A DNA stretch of 64,000 nt from Saposhnikovia divaricata (taxonomy: Eukaryota > Streptophyta > Magnoliopsida > Apiales > Apiaceae): contig CM071597.1 in the NCBI GenBank assembly GCA_036435485.1, positions 175,752,147-175,816,146 on the forward strand, in the 5' to 3' direction. The stretch's first letter is position 1. Every line of letters begins with the position of its first letter. A program made the position numbers and the translations under genes. Under the pieces are notes generated by a model. The model was not told where the DNA came from, did no database searches, and saw nothing but the letters and a program-made list of their open reading frames with translations. This document shows positions 10,782-22,652 of this stretch, in pieces.

Positions 10782-13700
10782 TATAACGACCTAGAATTTT
10801 TGGCGATATTTAAATGCTTATTTAATTGTTAAACTTGGAAGATATGTGATATATATGACGAGTATATTTTTGTGAAGTCAAGTTATGTGTGAAAACATGA
10901 TTATGTGATTATATGATGATTGGTATATGTCGTATATGCTCGTGGAATTTTATTAATATTTTTGGAGAATTGAAAGTATTTTTAAAGTGTATTTTTAATA
11001 ATTTAAAATTCATATAAAATCATTGGAATTGATTTTAATCGTGAGACCTTTTGCATTATCATATTTGTGATATTGTTGAGTTATAAAAATTAGTGTGGAT
11101 ATTTAATTGTGAGTTTTAGTATTTTAAAATGATTTAAAAGGCATTATTTCTTTTTAAGAGCCTTTATTTCGAAAATTTATATAAAATTCATTTTTGAGCC
11201 AAATATTATTTTAAAAATATGGGGAGTCTTGTAATTTCATAAACTTTATTTTAGAATTTTAGAATTTATATTTTTCTTAATTACTTATTTTAATTCGATT
11301 TTTAATCATTAAAATCAGTTTTGCAAATAAAAAGTAGATTTTCAGCTTTTGGCAATTTACAGAAATACCCCTGGCTCTTATAAACATCACCTAGCTGGAT
11401 ATATATATTTGGATATATGTATGTATATGTTCGATTCTTGCATGCAAAGCTGGGTAACCATTAATTTGATGATTAAATGATGTTAAGATGTTAGTTATGT
11501 ATTAAAATCAAGTTTTTATGAAGTTTGGTGTGTGTTCTTGAGTTTCCGGTCAAACCCTCGCCGCTGGTGACGGATTCCGGCGAGGTTATGGTGGTTAGTG
11601 GTGCTCGTGTGTTGTTGTAGCATGTATGAATGATTTGCTGTGGTGTTAAATGATTAAACTTGGTTGCATGTATAGATAATAGTGTGACATTAAAATCTGC
11701 TGCTGTAAATCAGTTCGTACAATACCTATATCAAATCTGATTGTAAAACTGATTGCATATTCAGATTCCTTGCGAAAAAATAGAAGGAATAGGCTCTTGA
11801 ATCATGTTAATTGGATTTAAAACGAATGAGTTATGGTCGGCCAAAGTTAAGCTAATCGTATTGACTTTAGGATTTTGATCCCTGAACTTTAGAAAATCGT
11901 AGTTAATCGAATACTTATTCAAAAATTACAAGCCTTACCATTATGGAAAGGTCTCGGAGTTGTCTATAACCTTTATGTTTTACACTTTTCCATTTGAATT
12001 CATCTTTATGTAGTAAAGTGACATTCTTTGAGACTGATCGGTTTAGATTTTATCTTTGGTGATCTATTTGTAAGATATTTGGGTTTGGTCGAAATGGTGA
12101 AATGGTTAAGTCTAAGTATGATTATGAATTGATATGAGATATATAAATCCTTGGGCTTGAGGTGGATCTTATATCCATCATAGGTACTTGATTGCGAGTT
12201 TGGAGCCGGATATTTTCCGAGGAATAGTCTATATTATAAAGGAGACTCTGTCCGATTTTTGTGAGAATATATGAAGTAAAGTATGTATTAAATAGCATGA
12301 TTATTTACGAGTTATGCATATCTGCTAAATGCTAAGTGACTTATGTGAGAAGCATGTTCTAATTGCTAAGTGCTTAAGTGATCACTTGATTGTGTGAAAT
12401 TACTTGGTGAATATATTCAGTATAATTAACGTGTGTATAAGTATTAAGTGTTAACGTGTTACAGTAACCGTTGGGTAGAAAATAGTTATATGATTGAGGA
12501 GTATAGTATACTGAAGTAGTACTTTACCCGTATATAGGTACCAGTAGGAGACCGATTAGAGCCGGTACGTGTGTAAGTGGAATCTTTGAAGTAAGATGTT
12601 ATCGGAGTTAACAAGCATTTTGGTTCACGGATTACGGAGGAAAGATAGACGTATAGTCGATTAGAGACCAGCGTGCAAATAAGTAGAGACTGATGTATAG
12701 AGAGTATCGAATCAATGTGTGAAAATCAGGACTACGTATATTGAGGCAAGTATTTCTATCCCTCACTTATTGTTCAAGTGAAGCATATCTGCTCATGTGA
12801 TTTATCACACGTTTCATTCAATCCATGTGCAAGTAACTCTATCGTTTCTTGAAGTATACATTCCTAAACTGTTATGCCTGTTGATTTGAGCATGCCTATC
12901 TTATACCATGTTGATCATAAAACTTGTGTAGCCTAAATCCTTCTAATTACTTCTTGACCATATATGTCAACCAGAGTCTTTCATAGACATACCAGATAAA
13001 CCAGTGTTCTATTTGAACTATGTCCGTGACCAGTCAAACTTATGTTGACCCTATTATTACATAATTCCTTATGGCCTAAATACCGATCCAAGAATTAAAA
13101 TACCTTACTATTTTCCTAAAGCTTGAAATTTGATCAATTGCCTCGATGTCTTTGAGTCTATATCTTCTTGATTCAGACTTGTATCCCTATTTTATTGATG
13201 TCCGAAAATCTAGTCAAACCCTTTGACTTCTATCATTGCAAATCAAAATGAGATGTTTTCGTGGGATTACTTTGAAGCTACCTAGACTGGGCTGATTTGT
13301 TATCAGAGAGTCGAAAGTACTTCGAAGTAAAGGTTTTTGAAAAAGGTTAAGAATTGAAATGTTTTATGAAGTTAAAATGAGTTTTGAAAGTTAAAAAGAA
13401 TTTTTTAAGTGTTCAATGGTTTTAAAATGAGAATTTTATAAAAGTGTTAGGAACTCATTTTAAATGGTTTCCACGGATTCCTAACGATTGGAGAGACGGG
13501 ACGAAGGTCCCGTCAGTTTTATAAAATAGTATTGTGTAGTTCTGGTTTGTCCAGTTCGACACCTTTATAGGGCAATGTGTTGCCTCTTGGGAACCCTAGC
13601 AATCCTAATGAGAGGAAATGATGACCAGAGGGACTTTGTGTCCGGTATGGGGACTTTATGGGCTGATCACCCATATTGTCTGTTATATTTAAAACTCCAA

Positions 13701-14257
13701 TCAGTTTTCATAAAGTGATGATTGCTTTTATTATTACAAAATGTAATTGCTTTACGCAGTTTTGAATTATCTATTGCTAGTCTAATTACCAAACGATCCC
13801 CTGTCATATTCAGATGTCAGTATCAGTTATGTTTTAAGGAATAAAAAGTTTAATCCTCTAATGGAAGTTAAATTACTCCCTTGAGTTAAATTGATCATTG
13901 ATATTATTCATCAATGAATTATAGAGATATTATTGTTTCACTTTATTAATAGCTTGTTGAGCATTGTTGGCTCATTCTTGCTTTATTTTCCCCCCCCTTT
14001 CACTTAGGGTTACGGATTAACTATCTTCGAATGACAATTCGATTGAGAGCGATGAGGTGACCTCTAAAGATTAGATTGCAGAGTCAGCATGGACCGCGCT
14101 TCAGATAAGAATGTATAATAGTTGTTGTGATTTAGTTTCTTGTTTCATACTATAACCTGAAATCGATCCTTGTTGAGGGGTCGTATGTATGATTAAGTTA
14201 TACTTAATTGTATTGGTTGTGGCACCAAATCCTGACCCCGGATTTGGGGGTGTCACA
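10782..14257 (+). repeat. Tekay 1 5' LTR (3476 bp)
   Basis: Starts TATAACGACCTAG and ends GGTGTCACA; directly repeated at 18988-22457. The start is TA rather than the usual TG, and this is shared by all four Tekay LTR starts in the window. No reading frame of note. Confidence 0.92.
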
Positions 14258-16230
14258 GGTTAGTATCAGAGCAACAGGTTATGGTCACTGAAACAAGTTA
14301 GGACAATTAGGTGTAAGTATTTAAGTTAGACGTTAGGTAGAACGATTTAAGATAAGGCTCGTCTTAGGATTTCAAGATGAGAGTTGCGACTTTATTTAGT
14401 ATTTCGACATATGGTGCGAGTAGGGGATCGATTCATCCGAAGGACCGGCTGTGGACGAGGCAATAAATTCGGAGCTACAAGTTTGGAAGACGTCATCTGA
14501 AGACTTTCGTATACTTTCTAGTATTCCTTCTGTGACTTTAATTATGATGCGAATGGTATAGAAAGAGTATGAGAAGAACTATAAGCGTGATGCGAACATG
14601 AATATTGAAAATTGTTTGGAGTAAGGGCGTAACTATTCCCTATTAGCCATTGTTCTCATTTAATCCATTGTCTGAGGGAATTGTTTTAAAAAGAAATCGA
14701 TTCTTATTACCATTCTGAATTGTTGTATTCACGGTTTATATTGTCGCTGAAGCATTTGTTACACAATGATGATTAAATATCGAGAGATTCTACTCATTAT
14801 TGTCAGGCCGGTTTTGGCAACTAAGTGTATTAGCGCTTAGTCGATAATAGTGAGATAATGAGTAATTATGAATTTCTTAAATGTTTGTCTAATGAATAGT
14901 TGATTCATCCTTGTGATGATCAATTATACTTCGATTTTTGAGAATTTTTGTATATCAGTATTTAAAAACAATTTTATTGTTTCAGAAATATCCCTATTTT
15001 TCAGAGGACACCAGATCCCACATTATATGCGGAAATTTTGTGATTCTTGAACTCCTTTCATTTTTCTCTGAATATTAAATCTTTTTTATTTAAACTGGGA
15101 TGAACAACCCTATATATATAGGGGATTCAGGGACATCCTATCTTTGTGATGGAAGTCTGGTGGGATGCCACTTATTGTATTTTTCATGAAAGTACTAAAG
15201 TCTGGCCATCTTTTTGTACTAGGGCGGCTGACCTAATTGACAAATGCAACCTGATAAAAGTTCGGTGATCATATTGATCTCTCGGTTAAATTCTTTTATG
15301 AAAATTCTTTTGAACAAAACTCAGCTTATATTCACACATGTCGATACCTATTCATTTTATTGATTCGTCTTGCTAAAAGCCTTATGATTTTGGCGCTATC
15401 AGTGATTGGAAGTAGCGAAGGTAGACGCGATGACATCCTAAGTGGTCAAGTTTACATAAATGTCAATGGAGAATTGGTTGAGCTAGTTTGAGAGAATGAT
15501 ATATTACAATAGGGATGGAGCATTAAGTCAGTTGCTTATTGGATTGACGATATATATACAAGGCTTAATATTATTGAAAACTGAATAAAGATAAGGAAAC
15601 AAGTGACAAGAGTATCAGAGTATTAAATTTGGTGAAGGTCGAAAGTTAAGTAATGGTAGAGATATTTAATAAGGGGAAATTGTTGTTGAGGAGGGATTTA
15701 TTATGAATATATGATTATCATAAGTTTTACTTTGGATGTAGAAGATTGAATATCACATATTAGTGGATATTGGACTTATTAGAGCTTTATTGATGTTGAG
15801 TATGATATTGGAGGGATATAACCCCGGGATAGTTTGTATTGCGAATAAGATATATATGTTTTTCAAGGTAATTGGTGCCTCAGTAAGACAATGGGATTAA
15901 GGATAGATAGAAGCTTCTCAGTTATTCCCTTCTCGATCGACATTGTACGTTGAAAGTGGAGTAAGAATGATCGGGAAATTCTTGATATTATTTTTCTCAA
16001 AGCTTTATCTGAGGGAGTATGGTTATGAATAAAGCTATTCAGAATATGGATTCGATGGTTGATTATGATGCGAAGTTTGAGACATAGAAAGAAACAGTTG
16101 AGATTAAGAATTAAGAATGATAAGGAAGATTAAGTTTAAGGATAAAATCAAGATAGGAAATTTGACGTTCATGAGAAATCAAGACGGTTACTTCTACAAG
16201 GCTATAGAGATAAAGGAGTTAATTATGTAA
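14258..16230 (+). other. Tekay 1 leader and missing gag/protease region
   Basis: Begins GGTTAGTATCAGAGC, a degenerate tRNA-Met-type primer site right after the LTR (the Tekay 2 copy has TGGTATCAGAG). In the remaining 1.95 kb I see no gag, zinc knuckle or protease motif and no frame over 60 codons. Tekay 2 has the aligned non-coding sequence (for example 49379-49460 on the other strand), so the absence is shared rather than private decay. Confidence 0.65.
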
Positions 16231-17000
16231 TTACGAGATCTTTTGGATAAAGAAGCTATAAGGCATAGTGTGTCTCCGTGGGGAGCACCAGTGTTGTTTG
16301 TTAAGAAGAAGGATATAAGCAAGAGATTATGTATTGATTTTCGAGAGCTTAACGAGTTGACTATCAAGAATAAGTATCCACTGCCAAGGATTGATGATCT
16401 GTTTGACTAGCTGAAGGATGCTGCGTATTTTTCTGAGATCGATTTGAGATCAGGTTATCACCAGTTGAAGATCAAGCCGGAAGATATCCTAAAGACTGCT
16501 TTTCGCAGGCGATATGGACGTTATGAATTCTTAATGATGGCTTTCGGATTGACGAATACGCCAGCTGTATTTATGGATTTGATGAATAGGGTATTTAAGA
16601 GGTATTTGGATAAATTCATTATTGTATTTATTGATGACATCCTTATATACTCAAGAAACCCTGAGGAGCATGCCAAGCATTTGAGAATAGCATTGGAGAC
16701 CCTGAGAAAGGAAAGATTGTATGCGAAGTTTTCCAAGTGTGAGTTTTGGTTGCAAGAAGTGCAATTTTTAGGACATGTGATTAGTAAAGAAGGGATTAGA
16801 GTGGATCCTGCCAAGATTGAAGCTGTTGTGGATTGGAGTAGACCGAGAACTCCTACTGAAGTGAGAAGTTTCTTAGGATTGGCTGGTTATTATCGGAGAT
16901 TTGTGCAAGATTTTTCGAATATTGCTACGCCGTTGACTAAGTTGACTCGGAAGAATGAGAAGTCTGTTGGAGTGATAAGTGTGAGGAAAGTTTCCAAGAA
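16231..17000 (+). pseudogene. Tekay 1 reverse transcriptase
   Basis: Gypsy RT. Visible segments are SPWGAPVLFVKKKD, RLCIDFRELNELT, DLRSGYHQLKI, FLMMAFGLTNTPAVF, the catalytic FIDDILIYS (equivalent to YVDD) and CEFWLQEVQFLGHVIS. A TAG at 16408-16410 replaces an expected Gln in the first third. A one-base loss near 16968 moves the following stretch out of frame. The family context (FLGLAGYYRRFVQDFS) is typical of chromoviruses. Confidence 0.85.
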
Positions 17001-17432
17001 TTGAAGAAAAGGTTAGTTACCGTACCAGTGTTGGTATTGCCTGATGATAAAGGAAATTTTGTTATTTATAGTGATGCCTCACATAAAGGATTAGGTTGTG
17101 TTCTGATGCAACATGGGAATGTTATTGTGTACAGTTCGAGACAGCTTAAGCCGCATGAGCAGAAGTATCCGACACACGATTTGGAGTTGGCCGCGATTGT
17201 ATTCGCATTGAAGATTTGGAGACATTATTTGTACGGAGAGAAGTGTGAGATTTTTACTGACCACAAGAGCTTAAAGTATATTTTTACCCAGAAAGAGTTT
17301 AATATGAGACAGAGAAGGTGGTTAGAAATAATTAAGGATTACGATTGTATGATAAGTTATCATCCCGGAAAGTCGAATGTTGTTGTTGATGCGCTGAGTA
17401 GAAAGGAGAGATTGAATACATTGACAATGTAA
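17001..17432 (+). pseudogene. Tekay 1 RNase H
   Basis: An open frame of 143 codons. It has YSDASHKGLGCVL (first acid), DLELAAIVFALKIWRHYLYG (Glu), FTDHKSLKYIF (third acid) and the C-terminal HPGKSNVVVDALSRK, the Gypsy tether to integrase. The domain is intact in itself, but is in a different frame from RT upstream and is followed by stops before integrase. Confidence 0.82.
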
Positions 17433-18540
17433 ATGAGTTATATCGAGAATTTGAAAAGTTAAGTTTAGAAGTTTATGATTCGAAGGATGCAGATGAGTTT
17501 CTTAATACAATGATTTTTCAAATAGAGTTGTTAGAGAAGATTCGGAGATGTTAGGAAGAAGTGATGAATTGCGAAATGAATACGTTGACTGTAGAAGAGA
17601 TTTGTACAAAGAAAGATGACCAAGGTATTTTGAGATTTGGAAAGAGAATATGGATTCCTAATGTTTTGGAGTTGAAGAATGAGATTTTAACTGAAGCCCA
17701 TAGTTCGAGGTATTCTATTCATCCCGGAAGTACCAAGATGTATCGAGATTTGAAGGAAAATTTTTGGTAGCCATACATGATATGTGAGATAGCCGAATGG
17801 ATAAGTAAATATTATACCTGTCAGAGAATAAAAGCTGAGCATCAGAAACCAAGTGGATTGTTGCAACCGTTTGATATTCCTGAGTGGGAATGAGAGCACC
17901 TTGCTATGGATTTTGTAGTAGGATTGCCGAGGACTAAAGCGAATCACGATGCGATTTGGGTAATTATAGATCGATTGACAAAGTCTGCACATTTTCTACC
18001 AATTAACGAAAGGTTCTCGTTGGATAAGTTGGTACATTTGTATTTGAAGGAGATAGTGTCCCGACATGGAATACATGTTTCGATAGTATCTGATGGAGAC
18101 CCAAGATTTAATTCAAGATTTTGGCGACAATTTCAAGAATGCTTAGGAACCCAATTGAAGATGAGTACAGCTTACCATCCATAGACGGACGGACAAAGTG
18201 AAAGGACTATTCATATGATAGAAGATATGTTTAGAACTTGTGCATTAGATTTCGAAGGAAGTTGGGATGAACATTTGCCGTTGGTTGAGTTTTCATATAA
18301 TAATAGTAATTACCACGCGAGTATTGGTATGCCGCCGTATGAAACCTTGTATGGAAGGAAGTGTAGATCTCCAGTGTATTTAGAAGAAGTTGGTGAAAGA
18401 AAGATATTAGGACCAGAGCTGCTTCAGCAGACTAAAGAGAAAGTTGAAGTCATTCAGAAAAGATTAATCACTGTCCAGGATCGACAAAAGAAATATGCTG
18501 ATTTGAAGAGAAGGATATAAGTTTTGAGATAGGAGATCAA
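17433..18540 (+). pseudogene. Tekay 1 integrase
   Basis: The zinc module is at about 17690-17840 (HSSRYSIHPGSTKMYRDL, then YTCQRIKAEH); its first Cys is Tyr here, while Tekay 2 keeps Cys. The core has MDFVVGLPRTK with the first Asp, IVSDGDPRFNSRFW with the second, and GQSERTIH with the Glu. Stops occur at 17768-17770 and 18182-18184, the latter changing a Gln-type codon just before the Glu motif, and a frameshift lies near 18515. Not functional. Confidence 0.83.
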
Positions 18541-18948
18541 GTGTTGTTGAAAGTGTCACCGTGGAAAGGAGTTATGAGATTTGGTAAGAAAGGAAAGTTG
18601 AGTCCCAGGTATGTGGGACAATTTGAGATTTTGAAGCGAGTTGGAAAGGTTGCTTACGAATTGGCGTTGCCACTGCACATGCACCATATTCACAATGTGT
18701 TTCACGTATCTATGCTTAAGAAGTATAATCCCGATGCGAGTCACGTAATCGAGTATGAGCCTATCGAGATTCAGTCAGACTTATCTTACGACGAGCAACC
18801 AGTAGAAATTCAAGATAGAAGTGATAGAAAGCTTAGAAATAAAGTTGTAAAATTAGTTAAGGTTTTGTGGAGGAATCCTAGAGTCGAAGAGTCGACTTGG
18901 GAACATGAAAGCGAAATGCTTGCCAAGTATCCTCATCTGTTTACTTAG
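18541..18948 (+). pseudogene. Tekay 1 integrase C-terminus with chromodomain-like tail
   Basis: An open frame of 135 codons. GKLSPRYVGQFEILKRVG is the GPF/Y-type module of Gypsy integrases; HNVFHVSMLKKY follows. The C-terminal residues 85-135 (PVEIQDR, LVKVLWRN, ESTWEHESEM) match the chromodomain found at the end of chromovirus integrase, which guides insertion toward marked chromatin. It ends at TAG 18946-18948. Its own frame is intact. Confidence 0.82.
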
Positions 18949-18970
18949 GTGAGATTCTGGGGACAGAATC

Positions 18971-18987
18971 TTTTAAGGGGGGAAGGC
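18971..18987 (+). other. Polypurine tract of Tekay 1
   Basis: AAGGGGGGAAGG immediately precedes the 3' LTR and would prime plus-strand DNA synthesis. The same tract is seen in Tekay 2 on the minus strand at 43273-43290. Confidence 0.8.
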
Positions 18988-21900
18988 TATAACGACCTAG
19001 AATTTTTCGCGATATTTAAATGCTTATTTAATTGTTAAAGTTGGAAGATATGTGATATATATGACGAGTATATTTTTATGAAGTCAAGTTATGTGTGAAA
19101 ACATGATTATGTGATTATATGATGATTGGTATATGTCGTATATGCTCGTGGAATTTTATTTATATTTTTGGAGAATTAAAAGTATTTTTAAAATGTATTT
19201 TTAATAATTTAAAATTCATATAAAATCATTGGAATTGATTTTAATCGTGAGACCTTTTCCATGATCATATTTGTGATATTGTTGAGTTATAAAAATTAGT
19301 GTGGATATTTAATTGTGAGTTTTAGTATTTTAAAATGATTTAAAAGGCATTATTTCTTTTAAAGAGCCTTTATTTAAAAAATTCATATAAAATTCATTTT
19401 TGAGCCAAATATTATTTTAAAAATATGGGGAGTCTTGTAATTTCATAAACTTTATTTTAGAATTTTAAAATTTATATTTTTCTTAATTACTTATTTTAAT
19501 TCGATTTTTAATCATTAAAATAAGTTTTGCAAATAAAAAGTAGATTTTCAGCTTTTGGCAATTTACAAAAATACCCCTGGCTCTTTATAAACATCACCCA
19601 GCTGGATATATATATATTTGGATATATGTATGTATATGTTCAATTCTTGCATGCAAAGCTGGGTAACCATTAATTTGATGATTAAATGATGTTAAGATGT
19701 TAGTTATGTACTAAAATCAAGTTTTTATGAAGTTTGGTGTGTGTTCTTGAGTTTCCGGTCAAACCCTCACCGCCGGTGACGGATTCCGGCGAGGTTATGG
19801 TGGTTAGTGGTGGTCGTGTGTTGTTGTAGCATGTATGAATGATTTGCTGTGGTGTTAAATGATTAAACTTGGTTGCATGTATAGATAATAGTGTGGCATT
19901 AAAATCTGCTGCTGTAAATCAGTTCGTACAATACCTATATCAAATCGGATTGTAAAACTGATTACATATTCAGATTCCTTGCGAAAAAAATAGAAGGAAT
20001 AGGCTCTTGAATCATGTTAATTGGATTTAAAACGAATGAGTTATGGTCGGCCAAAGTTAAGCTAATCATATTGACTTTGGGATTTTGATCCTTGAACTTT
20101 AGAAAATCGTAGTTAATCGAATACTTATTCAAAAATTACGAGCCTTACCATTCTGTAAAGGCCTCGAAGTTGTCTATAACCTTTATGTTTTACACTTTTT
20201 CATTTGAATTCATCTTTATGTAGTAAGTGACATTCTTTGAGACTGATCGGTTTAGATTTTATCTTTGATGATCTATTTGTAAGATATTTGGGTTTGGTCG
20301 AAATGGTGAAATGGTTAAGTCTAAGTATGATTATGAATTGATATGAGATATATAAATCCTTGGGCTTGAGGTGGATCTTATATCCATCATAGGTACTTGA
20401 TTGCGAGTTTGGAGCCGGATATTTTCCGAGGAATAGTCTATTTTATAAAGGAGACTTTGTCCGATTTTCATGAGAATATATGAAGTAAAGTATGTATTAA
20501 ATAGCATGATTGTTTACGAGTTATGCTTATCTGCTAAATGACTTATGTGAGAAGCATGTTCGAATTGCTAAGTGCTTAAGTGATCACTTGATTGTGTGAA
20601 ATTACTTGGTGAATATATTCAGTATAATTAATGTGTGTATAAGTATTAAGTGTTAACGTGTTATAGTAACCGTTGGGTAGAAAATAGTTATATGATTGAG
20701 GAGTATAGTATACTGAAGTAGTCCTTTACCCGTATATAGGTACCAGTAGGAGACCGATTAGAGCCGGTACGTGTGTAAGTGGAATCTTTGAAGTAAGATG
20801 TTATCGGAGTTAACAAGCATTTTGGTTCACGGATTACGGAGGAAAGATAGACGTATAGTCGATTAGAGACCAGCGTGCAAAGAAGTAGAGACTGATGTAT
20901 AGAGAGTATCGAATCAATGTGTGAAAATCAGGACTACGTAAATTGAGGCAAGTATTTCTATCCCTCACTTATTGTTCAAGTGAAGCATATATGCTCATGT
21001 GATTTATCATACGTTTCATTCAATCCATGTGCAAGTAACTCTATCGTTTCTTGAAGTATACATTCCTAAAATGTTATGCCTGTTGATTTGAGCATGCCTA
21101 TCTTATACCATGTTGATCATAAAACTTGTGTAGCCTAAATCCTTCTAATTACTTCTTGACCATATATGTCAACCAGAGTCTTTCATAGACATACCAGATA
21201 AACCGGTGTTCTATTTGACCTATGTCCGTGACCAGTCAAACTTATGTTGACCCTATTATTACATAATTCCTTATGGCCTAAATACCGATCCAAGAATTAA
21301 AATACCTTACTGTTTTCCTAAAGCTTGAAATTTGATCAATTGCCTTGATGCCTTTGAGTCTATATCTTCTTGATTCAGACTTGTATCCCTATTTTATTGA
21401 TGTCCGAAAATCTAGTCAAACCCTTTGACTTCTATCATTGCAAATCAAAATGAGATGTTTTCGTGGGATTACTTTGAAGCTACCTAGACTGGGCTGATTT
21501 GTTATCAGAGAGTCGAAAGTACTTCGAAGTAAAGGTTTTTGAAAAAGGTTAAGAATTGAAATGTTTTATGAAGTTAAAATGAGTTTTGAAAGTTAAAAAG
21601 AATTTTGTAAGTGTTCAATGGTTTTGAAATGAGAATTTTATAAAAGTGTTAGGAACTCCTTTTAAATGGTTTCCACGGATTCCTAACGATTGGAGAGACG
21701 GGACGAAGCTCCCGCCAGTTTTATAAAGTAGTATTGTGTAGTTCTGGTTTGTCCAGTTCGACACCTTTATAGGCCAATGTGTTTTCTCTTGGGAACCCAA
21801 GCAATCCTAATGAGAGGAAATGATGACCAGAGGGACTTTGTGTCCGGTATGGGGAGTTTATGGGCTGATCACCTATATTGTCTGTTATATTTAAAACTCC

Positions 21901-22457
21901 TATCAGTTTTCATAAAGTGATGATTGCTTTTATTATTACAAATGTTATTGCTTTACGCAGTTTTGAATTATCTATTGCTAGTCTAATTACCAAACGATCC
22001 CTTGTCATATTTAGATGTCAGTATCAGTTATGTTTTAAGGAATAAAAAGTTTAATCCTCTAATGGAAGTTAAATTACTCCCTTGAGTTAAATTGATCATT
22101 GATATTCTTCATAATGAATTATAGAGATATTATTGTTTCACTTTATTAATAGCTTGCTGAGCATTGTTGGCTCATTCTTGCTTTATTTTCCCTCCTCTTT
22201 CAGTTAGGGTTACGGATTAACTATCTTTGAATGACAATTCGATTGAGAGCGATGAGGTGATGTCTAAAGATTATATTGCAGAGTCAACATGGACCGCGCT
22301 TCAGATAAGAATGTATAATAGTTGTTGTGATTTAGTTTCTTGTTTCATACCATAACCTGAGATAGATCCTTGTTGAGGGGTCGTCTGTATGATTAAGTTA
22401 TACTTAATTGTATTGGTTGTGGCACCAAATCCTGACCCCGGATTTGGGGGTGTCACA
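18988..22457 (+). repeat. Tekay 1 3' LTR (3470 bp)
   Basis: Begins TATAACGACCTAG and ends GGTGTCACA, followed by ACTGG (22458-22462), the duplicated target. Collinear with the 5' LTR with scattered substitutions and one- or two-base indels. Confidence 0.92.
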
Positions 22458-22652
22458 ACTGGTACGGTTATTAATCACTTTTCATTCTTTACTCTTAGAA
22501 GTTTCCTTTTTGAGAAAATAATTCCACCATATTAATTGTGAGCAAGTGTAAAGCACATCTATCGATTAGACCTCACATCTCTCTCAACATCTTTCTCTCT
22601 CTTTCTCAAGATATTAAAACCCCTCTTCTTTAGTTTTTCGGATTTGTTTCAA

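Larger units (their letters stand above)
10782..22457 (+). mobile_element. Gypsy retrotransposon, Tekay-type chromovirus, element 1
   Basis: Two LTRs of about 3.47 kb flank a 4.7-kb interior, with the 5-base duplication ACTGG on both sides, proving insertion into Copia 1. Domain order RT, RNase H, integrase, then a chromodomain-like tail, together with very long LTRs, fits the Tekay/Del lineage. The 2 kb before RT contain no gag or protease frame. The LTRs differ at about 25 positions in the first kilobase by eye, so the insertion is considerably older than the Tat-like element. Pol is broken by several stops and frameshifts. Confidence 0.9.
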
